A DNA stretch of 64,000 bases from Tribonema minus (taxonomy: Eukaryota; Sar; Xanthophyceae; Tribonematales; Tribonemataceae), in the NCBI GenBank assembly GCA_017506865.1, contig JAFCMP010000279.1, positions 62,001-126,000 on the forward strand. The letters are read 5' to 3'. The position numbers and the translations under genes were made by a program. Position 1 is the stretch's first letter, and each line of letters begins with the position of its first letter. A model generated the notes under the pieces. The model was given only the letters and a program-made list of their open reading frames with translations. It ran no database searches and was not told where the DNA came from. Positions 41,131 through 52,300 of this stretch are shown one piece after another.

Positions 41131-41217
41131 GGCCAGAGCGTCGGTTATCGGGTCATAAATGGGCTTCCTCAGCTTTCGACCGATGAAAAGCCGATAACCC
41201 CTAGTGTCGCTCTGGCC
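41131..41217. repeat. Imperfect hairpin-forming inverted repeat upstream of ATM
   Basis: GGCCAGAGCG (41131-41140) is the exact reverse complement of CGCTCTGGCC (41208-41217). The inner CGGTTATCGG (41142-41151) pairs with CCGATAACCC (41191-41200) at 9 of 10 bases. The stem is about 20 bp with a one-sided 7-nt bulge and a loop of about 40 nt. No flanking direct repeat was identified, so it is not clearly a transposon remnant. Confidence 0.65.
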
Positions 41218-41397
41218 ACAGGCGATGGCGCGAGCTCGTCAGTCGCGCATCTTAGTTTGCCCCTCACATAGGCTTAGTCTGAAGAGGGCGCCGCCTATCG
41301 CTTCCCTTTCGTCACATCAGGGGTAATTGCGAAAGTCATACATTCTGCTGTTTTACGCCCCAGCGGCAAGACCTAGGCTTTTCATTGGAATTGGAGG

Positions 41398-41444
41398 GAG
41401 TCACACGTGAAGCTTCACGGGCCGTGTGGGGAGTCACACGTGAA
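41398..41444 (+). promoter_or_regulatory. Duplicated GAGTCACACGTGAA motif (paired G-box) before ATM
   Basis: GAGTCACACGTGAA occurs at 41398-41411 and again at 41431-41444, 33 bp apart, 37-83 bp before the ATM start codon. Each contains CACGTG (41404-41409 and 41437-41442), the core bound by bHLH and bZIP factors, fused to GAGTCA, a half-site of the GCN4/AP-1 type. An exact 14-mer repeated at this spacing in a presumed promoter or 5' untranslated region suggests a regulatory pair. Function is inferred only. Confidence 0.45.
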
Positions 41445-41480
41445 TGTTCGGAGGAGTATGTGTGAGAGGTGGGGTGGAGC

Positions 41481-43322
41481 ATGAGCGTGGAGACGCGGCT
41501 GGCGGATGTGTGCAATAATTTGAGAGCATGTCGCACGAAGGAGCAGCGGAAGAACGCCATAGCTGCAGCCAGGCAGCTCGTCGAGCACGAGAGCGCGAGA
41601 GATCAGCTTCGAGCGTGAGTGTTGCTTCAATATCTCTATGATGCTTGCAGGCTGTCAATAGAGTGACACGCGATTGTCAGCTTTCACAGCACGATGATGC
41701 TGGCTGATTTGGTCCGATCAAACCCGATCCGTCCACAGCACATGAGCTTTAGCATTGTGTCATGAACTTGTGCATCCTCATCCAGGCGCAGTTCAGCAGG
41801 TCATCCGTTGCTGGATGATCTTGATGAGTGCCGGTGCTGATGCGCGGCGTCAGCTTCGTTTCCTTGAAAAGCTTGGTGTTTACGCTGTTGCCACCTTTTG
41901 ATGTGACATTCTCTTGCTTCGGGAAGCAATGATTTCTTACCGAGTTGTGGCAATCAACAGCAGCATTAGACTCTGAAGCAAGTACCTGCTGCCTGCTGGG
42001 TCATTTCAAAGGCTAGCCACCGCTTTGCCAGCTACCCAAATTATCAGGTTTTGAAGCTATTGCAATTCGTCTCGCTGCGTGGCACTTGCTGCCTTACTCG
42101 GAAGTACACTGTGAAGGGCTTCAACACGGACTGCAGCTGCCGGTGATCTTTTCAGCCCGCCAAGTCTTCCAGCTGTCCAGATCATCCACAAATCACACTG
42201 ATCTGCAAAGTGCATTTCTGTTGCACTTGATGACGCAACCTTCAGCCGAACATAGTCTCAGGTAGAGCGAAATGTGTCACGACTTGTGACAAAGTGACTC
42301 CAAGGATGTACCGCAGCCCACTGGCGCAATGTTATGGCGCACAGTAGATACAATTGAGGCAATTAGTAAGGGTGTCAGTGTCACGTTGTGCTCATTTTGC
42401 GACAAGACATGCTGTTGGGTACGCGCAAGTGGTCCGTCCGCGCATGGTATAGTCTAAAGTTGCGAGCCTGTGAGCGCACAATCCATATTGGTGACCCTAG
42501 GAGCTTCCAGATCATGTGCACATTATCGCCTCAGATGCAAGGTTAATTTTAAGTATCCCGAAGCATGCCAGGAACTTGCACACCTTTTTCTTGTATTGCA
42601 CTTCGTGTGCAACGGAACTCCAATCAACATGGGCTTACTCAAGGCCATGTCTGTGAATGATGTATTTGGCAGAGTACCTGCTCAGGTGGAGTCGCGTTCC
42701 AGCCGCATTGTGTTGACCTGCATGGCCAACAGTACCTGGCTGACCGAAGGACGTGCATGTCTTGATGGGCTGCAGTATGACGTATTTTGAAAGTGATGTC
42801 GTGAGCACTCATTGTACAAGCATCACCAGCTGCTTCAAAACTGAAGGTCAATCGGCATGACGTGTTGCAGCTTCATATTATTAACACGTGCTAGTAGCGT
42901 GTAGCTAATAACCTCACATGAAGGCAGTGTAAGATGCACAATTTGGAGTTGTGGGAACGCAGACCGTAGTCAATACTATAGCTGACCGGCAGTGAATTGC
43001 ATGTCCGCCGTACTCTGATTACATTGGTCCTATTGCAATGCCTCAACCCTTCCGCTCCAGGGACTTGTCACTGAGGCAATGGCCGCGTTTGGTGAAGCAT
43101 GTCATGTTTCTGGCGCAGCTGGACTTGGACACTGCAGCAAAAAAGAATGCAGCACCAGACAAAGCTACGGCGGTGCTGCTGTGGGATATCGTCAGGCTGG
43201 CAGGTGATGATGTGAAAGCTTATGTAAGGCGCAACAACGCGACATCTTTGGAACTCCGGGCACTGCTGAGCAATGATGCTGTGACCACAGCTACACACCT
43301 CAATCTCCTGTTGCGGAAAAAA
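41481..43322 (+). other. ATM N-terminus with TAN motif (exons 1 and 2)
   Basis: Exon 1 starts at ATG 41481 and reads ETRLADVCNNLRACRTKEQR then KNAIAAARQLVEHE, matching the TAN motif of ATM/Tel1 proteins (L...C..L.....KERK). The donor is GTGAGT at 41615, leaving two bases that are completed by the first base of exon 2 (43061), which reads LRQWPRLVKHVMFLAQ and ATAVLLWDIVRLAGDDVKAY. TAN contributes to telomere length control and damage signalling in yeast and animal homologues. Intron 1 (1,446 bp) contains an open frame at 42470-42790 that has no ATM resemblance and was not used. Confidence 0.88.
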
Positions 43323-46300
43323 GTAAGACAGTGAGCTACCTTGGACTTTCAGACCTATCAAAGATTTGTAAATGTCCGCACTTCTGTGAGTGATGTTCTT
43401 TAGTATACGTGCCATTCAATTTGCACCTTTACTCTTGAGCCGCCGTGCAAGAAGCAATGAATCCACTGCAGGACACGCACACACTCTGCACGCATGCAAT
43501 TAAGATGGTCTCGAAAGGGTCATTCTGTCCAGTACAGTCTTCCGACCTTGATGGCCTGATGTATGGTGCATCGGCATGCTCCGCCTCATCGAACGTGTTT
43601 CTGCTGTTGAACAGTCGTTGCTGCTGAATATAGCACACTGCCTGCTGCTGTTCGACTTCTGGTTCTGCTGTGGAATGTGGTGTGAGGAAATTATCTGGAT
43701 GCTGAAGTTTTTGAGGCTGATCTAAAGCAATGTCAGCTGTTATTTGAAATATTTTGAAGCTTTCTGTGAAGTTTGTGTGCCCTTCATGTACTTCGGAGTA
43801 TGTAAAATCGGAGAAGACCTCCGTACATTGTCATGATTGCAGTAATCAACAAGTACTGAGTTAGAACCAGGTGGCTAGGTCATATACGCAGCTGTGCAGG
43901 CAGCCCCAGTCAACCAGTATATCACTGATGTCATGTACAGACTGCCGATGCTGACGATGACAAATATTGATTGGGCTCTTGCAACAATACTGAAAAAATT
44001 TCAGCATATAATCCCTCTTCACGGTAGTTTTCCCGGTGAGCGTCATCAGCATGCTGGCTGTGGACAAGCATGACAAGAAAACCTGGCCAGTATGTCTGAC
44101 TGGCAACCAGAGGCTACATCCATTACTGCGTGCAAGTCTTTGTGGTGCAGGACCCATACCTGCAGCAATTTATTTCTTGAGTTCATGCCTTCTGACCCAA
44201 TGTTTTTTTGGTGGGTATTGTTATCCACAGATGAAAAATCATTGGTGCTGGATTCGATCGTTGTGGGGCTGCTCAGGCACACCATTAAAGCGCTCAGTAT
44301 GTCCCAGGTACGTGGCGTATGTCTGCATCTGTTTGCAGGATAGCATGGCCGTCACTGTCACAATGGTGAGTAGGCAGTGGTGTGGTATGCTGCTGTGCAG
44401 CTGTGGATAGCTTGCGTGTTGTGCAGCCAGGTCGACATTGTGCTGACATTTTGCGGGTCTTGTAGTTTTTGGGTTTTTAACAGCTGGCACAGCAGGTTGA
44501 CGCCCGTACCTTTTATTAGCACGAGGTGAGTGTTTTCAGGTTCTCAAACAACACTGAGCTTTTCTGTTCGCCCATACACAACTTGGTACACAACTTGGTC
44601 GTTAGGTGGCAGTCAATTGTTTTACTGGCATCAGTCAGCTCGAATTCCGCCTGTTTGCTTCAATACTTTTTAATCTGTTTGTGGTCCTGTCAGACATGGT
44701 GCCTGCTCTGCAGTCGCTCGGCATCAGCTGCAGCTCAGAGACGTACAGTACAATGTACTGATTAGTGTCATATTTCTGCCGTTGAGCGGCTACTTTCGGG
44801 AGCCGTTTGACTGCAAAACATATTACAGAGAGGTGCAATCTATGTGCATTAAAATGACCACAAATATTAATGGTTGTGCATTAAGAGCACTCCGCTCTGT
44901 TGTTGTTGCTGCCGTTGAGTGTTGGGGCTTTTCGGCCTATGTAATTTTCACTTGCCTTCTTCTGTTTGTGGGCGATATGATCAATCTTTGCTAGCAGAGC
45001 AACCATCGCCATTTTCTTCAAACAGCATTGATGAGATGTGATCATTGACGCCTGATTATGCATGCATCCTTTCTGTCGCACTGTGACAGGTTGTACGAGA
45101 CACATTTGGCGAGAATTACATGCAGGTCATGTCCTGGGTTTTTTCGGTAAGCATGTGCTCATCATGACATGCAGCAGCAGCTTGGCGCATTTCAATGCTT
45201 GACCGTGGTGCAGCTGAGTAGCATGCAGGCGCACCCGTTGCTCCGGCGCTACCACACTGGCTTATTACCTGCTGCTTGATTTTTAAAACTTAAAGCAAAC
45301 TGCATGGCCTTGGATGTAATGTTGAGCTATGTAAAGTGTATATTTCCATGGAAGTGCTTCAAAGCAACTTTCTACTCCCACATACAAGTAGGTACTCTGC
45401 GCATGAGTTTGTTTGAGGCGTTTGTATACTGTACTGAAGCTGATGACGCAGTGGAGAGGGACTGCATGTACACTCCTGGGTTGACACTTTTACGCCTCAC
45501 TTCGAAGCTATATCATGTCAAAAGCTGCAGTTTGAATGACCACCTATTTGCAGCAGTGTCAACATAAATTGATGTGCTTGGTGCAGTGCGGCAAAGGTGA
45601 CTGTTACTTCAGCTTATGATCTGTGATGGTTGGCCCTCATGCTGTGCGCCTCTTGCAGGCTGCACAGTACTGCGAGTGCATTGAGGGCGCGCTGTTCTGG
45701 CAGGCCATCAGGTTCCTCACAAGTCAGCTGTCAGAGTGCCTGGACAGGGTGGTGCCGGTGCAGAGCGAGAAGTACGCCACTGCATTGCCGCTGCTGCTGA
45801 GCAACTATGGCAAAGACCTGCACGAGGTGCGTCAGTGAATGTTGAATGTTCCTCTGCTAATGCGCAGCTCCAAAGTACTCACAAGTACACTTTTGAAGGA
45901 TTTGAATTCACATGCCCTGAGAAAATTGTTGTGGGGCGCGTTTACTTGTAATGTTGCGTTGTACAACAATGGATATCTCAAAAGTACCAGACGGGGGGGG
46001 TGGGCGGTGGGGGGGTGATAATCTTGTCCTGATGCGTCATCGAAGGGCGATGCAGCCACATAATTTTATAAGATCAGCTTTTTTTGTTGCAACAGACCTG
46101 ATGCCTGAACGCATGTTACATACATGAAGTGGCGCTAGTTGCTTGATCTGATGAGCGAAATGTGCTTGTATCGGCAGTGTGAGTGCTACATAGCGTCTAC
46201 GAAGCTCTGTTTAGTATGCTTGCTGGGCGCAAAGTTCCTTGAGGAAGTGAAGCACGTGTGCTCTTGAAGCTTTGAGAGCTATCTAGTGTGTGTACGTCGG

Positions 46301-49300
46301 TAAGGGTAGGCTGCGGTATTGTGCCTTGATAGGCCGAGCGAGAAAGGATGAAGCATCGTCAAGAAAAGCATTCACACACTGCATGAGGATCACACGAAGA
46401 AAAAAGCAGTTTTTTCAATTAGGCCAATAATGCCAGGGCCTCAACAACCCCCCCCGATGGGCACCTGTTAAGGCGAAGGAGGTCGCCTGCATGGGACCGT
46501 TTGAGATGTCCACATCGTGAAGTTGCCTGTGCAGCATGCTGTGGTCGGAAATGGAAGGCGGGCCAGGCCAAGCAGGCTGTAATTAGAGTCATTGTAAGTG
46601 GCTACAGTGAAGCAGAGCATCAATATATTGGTAGGTGTGGTGTAGAGGCCTGCTGTGCCTTATGTTCGTGACCATGGCACACGGCATGTCCAGGCCAAAG
46701 CAAAGGTAGCACTCGAAACAATGTCACCTGGCCTAACTGTGATGGGGGAAATGCAAGGCCCATTCACGCAAATTTAACTGTGATGGGAGAAAATGTCAGG
46801 CCCATTTACGATACTTCAAAGTACTTGCGCGCTGCACTGCTAATTGTTGCCCTTATGGCCTAGTTTCATAATCGCAATATGGTCTTGTGTTCGCGCTCGA
46901 GGCTGACGCAATGCAGCAGTCAGCTGTGACAACCAAATACCATGGAAAAGATTATTGCGTCCTCATAAAGAAATATTCATTTGAGCCTCATCACATAGTT
47001 AGTTTTCCCGTTTCAAGTTGCTTCGTAGTTTGACAAGAGGACTCTGTGATACCTCTATGCATGTATGACCACGATCATAGTTGCAGATTATTGCAAAAAT
47101 AAAACCTGACACTGTTGCTTACAAAAATGGCGGCCTTATGGCATGTACTTTGCATTATGATGTGCTGGTTATGTGCAGCACTTGGACGACCTGATTGAGT
47201 TCTGCTCTGGTTGGCTGGGCGCTCTGAGCACGGGGTCTGGCAAAAGTCGTTGGGTCGGGGAGTGGCCGGGTGCATGCATACTGCAAGCAGCGACATGCCT
47301 GCTGCAGGCTTATGGGACTACATGTGCACCCATGCTGCTGAAATACGGAGATCAGCTGGTGGGCTACGCACTACGCTCATTCTCGTCATCGCCGGTGAGT
47401 GCATGTATGTGGCAAACCTTGTCATTATTATTCCACAGTGTGTGCGTAGTCGCTTGCTGTACCTACCTTGTACTGCGTTGTGTACAGCTCGTAGCACAAA
47501 TTTCATCAGCACATGGGCGAGACTGTCAGCGCTGTAGGTGAGGGACCCTTCAGGGCGGGAGCCTTCTTAGGTATTTTGGCGCGCGCGCAGTTCTCCACAC
47601 TACCGATGCACCTGGGCGACGCCACGCTTGCTGGTTTTCGCAGTGGGTACGTACACGTTTGCGTACCGCTACAACCGTTCACCAATCAGCGCGCAGGGTT
47701 CTGTTGCCGCTCCTAGCGGGACCACCTCCAGCAACATCAACATCCAGGAAGCTGTGAGCTTGTTCTGGCTCTGGCTCTCCAGCGCGCTGACCGTGTGCAG
47801 CATGTTGGTGCTTGGCACGTATCGTACTGTAGTCTCAACCCTGCGGCCACGCTTCGCGGTCTGCATAGGCGCTCTCATCGTCATGTCCCACTTCTCATTC
47901 AGAAACAAGTGAAGTTGTGCGCACCTGCTTTAAAGTTGCTGCAGAAGCCTAGCATTGCGTTCAGACCGGGCCTGGTGCTGTTGGGTGTGTTGGCGCAGGA
48001 ACAGCACAAATTAGCCGCAAGGCAGAGTTCATTCATGCCCGCAGCATGTACGCATTATGACAATGCAAGGTCCTCATGATGACAAGTTCAGTAAAAATTG
48101 CAAAGGTACATGAGTGACGGCAGACATTATACACTTGCTGAGGTGGGATGATGGTATCTGGCCCGCTCTGAGCGCAACATTCACCTGGCCTGCCACATGC
48201 ACTAGGCTCGCCCCCTATCTCCGAAGGTACATACATGTGGTTGTCGTTGCGACACTTTCAGACTGTCATACGACATGTAGATTCCTTACAGCTAGATGCC
48301 AATCATCTGGGCTTTTTCGCGCCCTGAGCGAGAATTAATAAAAAGTACATACATGACAGGGCCTTTCTTATTCTCTGACACGCAACTTCTACGACTTGAC
48401 TAAAAATCTATAGAGCTGATCCAGTTGCGCCAGCATCAGGTGGCTCACACCAATTGCCGTTGTCTCCAGTTGCCACAGATGTGAACTGGAACTGGTCCAA
48501 TTTGCATACTTAACCCTAACCCTAACTCTGATCTGCACCGAGTCAGGGAATGCACTTGGCCAGACTCTGCTGGCGCAACAAGGCACAACTTTGCTAAGCA
48601 GTTGTGACGTTATGCCCGTGTTTTATACCGTGTGCCTTGGCCGCCTTCATCTGTCATTGCAGCGCGCTGAGCACATGCTGGAATATCTGCGGTCTCACAT
48701 GCACATTGCATGGGTGACGCATGGCAAGCAAGGCGATCGTGTGGACCACATGATGACTGCAAACACGATCAGTGACCTGGCAAGGTGAGAGCCTCATGGG
48801 GAACTTAATTTGTGGAAGCACGCATGTGCAGCAGTGCTTTGTCATGTGTGCTCTTAGGTGCTAGTGTACTACTTTAAACAACTTCATAGCATATATGTTG
48901 AAATTGATCTCTCACTGGTTTCATGACCCAAAGCTTGGCAGAATCTGAGGAATGGCGCATTTTGTATAGTGAACAGTACGTCTTGGTCTAAATCTTTTAG
49001 ACATTGTGCAGTGATTCTGCTCGAAAGTCATATGGACGTCTGTTGTGCCTGCAACAAGTCGGCGCATCAAGCTCAGCTGATGCCTACCTAGATTATTTCA
49101 TGGAAGTCGCCTAGTGGAGTTTCAAGTCAAGTGCTGAAGGGGCTGCACTCAAGAGGCCACTGGCATCTTTGGTTTGTACACCTTTTCAGGTTGGATGTGT
49201 ACTGTATCTTGTTTGTTTGAGGCTGCTATCAACTCATACACGATGTCCACATGACCAGTGCACTACGCTCGGACCACAGTCTTGTGCGGCCATGTGCTCA

Positions 49301-52300
49301 TGGCTGCCATATACTTTGCTTATTTATTCGTTCATGCTCCGCGGCTCCAACTGCATAGGGCCCTGTTCAGCCCTGAAGAGGTAGCGACCTCATTTGGCAG
49401 CACCGCCAGGAGGCTGGATGCAGGGCAGGTGGAGTGGCAAGCAGTTCATCCCACTGGCAAAGCCAAGGCGCACCTGCTCCTATGCGCGGACATCATGCGG
49501 GTTCTGCTGTTGCAGCCTGACAGCGCAAGCGGTCGTTCCATAAGCGCCAGCATGGCGTCAGAACGGCCAAGCAAACGTGCTCGTTTCGAGGACCCCTGGG
49601 AGAACCTGAGGAGGGCGCTGAGCAGGGGGGCAGGCATGGATGGGGGGGGTGTTGTGCCTTCTGGGAGCATGTCTGTAGTGGTGCTGCCGTGGCTCAAGGT
49701 CCTGGCGGCGCTGTTGGAGACTTACCCTCAAGGTGCGGATGTCACTTGTATGTTACCTTTACTAAACCATATGATCGTACTCGTGAGTTCTTCAGTGATA
49801 GAGCATGAAGGCATTTGCTACCGTGTCAGGGCAAACTCCTATCACCAGCTCTGAAACGTCATTGGAACATTGTTGGATCGCAGCAACTATAGTAGAAGTA
49901 TTGGTTTATGTGTCATAGCTGACTTGTTTGCATGCAGAGCATCATGTTAGCACTGCAATGCAGGTTGATGGCAGGGTTGTGCTGTGCAAGGCGTTGTCTC
50001 AGCTGTTGTCGGACCACTGCGTGTCCTGAGCATGCCAATCTTGCGTTGCCTCATCTTCACTCGAAGCTTGCCATGGAATGTTATGCGTACTTCTAGGTAA
50101 ATGTCAAGGTGTAAACATCTGCTCCGTTTTGCGTCTGTGCACGCTGCATTGCTGCAATCGTTGGCACCACGGGACATGCAACTAGCAAACTCAGTGTACA
50201 CGCTGTGCGTAGAGCCGCCTCTCGGATTGACGGTCACCGCGGCGTTTGCTTCACTCACGGTGCAGAGATCTCCTGGGGCAGTGCAGAAAATGCCAATGGA
50301 GGGTCAATGCCAGCCGGCCACGGCTTTGAGTTGAAAGATGCCGTAGCAGCCCTCAATGGCATACTGCAGGTCTGCACTGAAGGGGAAGCCACACTTTGGG
50401 CGATGGCATGCCTGCTCCGGGCCGCTGAAGCGCAACGAGGTCGCGCCATTGTGGTAAGCAAATCATCATGCACAAGCGATGCAGTGTCAGTGTCAGAAAG
50501 GGCGTCATGTAAGCATGCACTTTGCCTTCCTACACAGCTTTTGCACTTGTCCCACAGTTGCAAACATTTAAAAGCACTTTTGACTCATTAATGAAGGTAG
50601 GATTGAGGAATGTGGGCTCAGCAGCACTGTAGGCCTTCACGCTATGTAATGAGCGAATCGTGGGTCCGAAATCAGAAAAGACTGCTGACACTGCAGAGTG
50701 CTGTCTTGACTTTCAAATCATGTGATGTTGCGGCTTGTGAATACAAATTTGATTCTGATTGTGTATGATGCCACTGCACCGCCTCGTGAAACCTTTGAGG
50801 CAAGTCAACCCAGGTTCTGCCCTGCTTGACGCATATCTGAACTTCGCAGGCCCTTCCACGCCTCTCACTCATGTAGCTCATCTATTGCCATCTCACCCAG
50901 TACAGTACACTTCTCATGCCTGGAAGTGTGTGTTTGGGTGCAGAGTAGCAAGGGCGCTATGCTGATCTCTTCTGTACTTGACATTGCTTCTGCAGCCGGC
51001 ATGGCAAGAGGTGTGGACCACACTGCTGCGCGCTGATCTCCAATTGGCATCTTCAACAGCGGCTTTTTCCTGTGGGAGCCTTGGTGACGCGGTGCTGGGT
51101 TTGCTTACGGCAATGGTGGAGGGAGGGCTTGTCAGCTACAGTACCGTCACCGCTGCTCAGGTGCGTTACAGCTTCTTGGTGCCATCATTGGTGAACGCCC
51201 AGTGAGTCGCCAAAGTGAATGTGGGCAACATATTCATGACCAGTGCTATGGCACACGCCGATTCTTGGTACAAACAAGTACAAATTACTGCCAGCTGCTA
51301 CAAGTTGGAGGTAGGTATACGATATACTCTGAATCACGTATTTAACCCCCCTCCTTTGGTCGCGCTGCAAGGCCCATGTCAAGACAACAAGGGGTCCTAT
51401 TTACGGCGGGGGGGGGGGTATAATATGACGTCCTCTTTGTCTTGCACATGTGTGGATGGCTGCGGTCACATATATCGCATGATGAGTACTGCAGCAGTCT
51501 GCTGCTGCAAGCAGCAAGCCACAAATGAACGTTCTGCAGCTCCTGCCCAAGTACACCTGGTTTATGTACCGCCTTAGCACTTCAAACGGTTTTGCAGCAA
51601 TGCAGCTTGTACTACCTGATGACGCGCTACAGCACACTTGTCCCTCGCTGAGCCGTCCCGAAATGACTTGAAGTTTGCGTAACTGCCTTTCTCTTGGTCT
51701 ACGACTCCGGCCTCATACACCACGTGCTCACCCCGGTCTTATACAGCTTACCCCCGGTCATGCACACACACACACCTCCCGAAGGATACGGGGGGTCTTA
51801 TGCAAGATGGAGATTTCATACCGCTTGATTTACGGTACAGCAACTGAACAAAATCAACCTTATTATGCATGTTGTGTAGTGCAAAGATGTCGCAAGATGC
51901 ATTGCCTATAACCCCTTTCAGTCTCTAAATACTGTCATTTTAATCAAATGCTACTGGTGATTATACAAAAATGCACTTGCGCTGGCCACCTCAGTCTTAT
52001 AACGCACTGACATGAGCTTTAAAACTTGTCTTGGGCTTTTGCAGGATTCTCTGTGGAGCCTGCCGGTGTTCCGCACTTGTGTACCGTGCGCATCTCCGGT
52101 GCCCTTTGCCCTCATCAGCCACCTGCTCTCGCGCTTTGAGCTGGCCGAAGGGACCGACTCCATCTGCACACTGATGGCTCGCAATGACGACCAAGCAGCA
52201 CTTCTGCATGGCGACCAAGCCGCAGCGGCAGCAGACCGTGACCCGCTGCTCGTCACACGCCGGGGGCGTCTAGTGCGCTATGTCCTGGAGTGCCTGCAGA

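Noticed and set aside
41131-41217. Inverted repeat as a miniature transposon
   Set aside because: No target-site duplication or second copy was found; kept only as a hairpin.
42470-42790. 106-codon open frame inside ATM intron 1
   Set aside because: Exon 1 joins exon 2 in phase without it, and it shows no resemblance to the ATM N-terminus.
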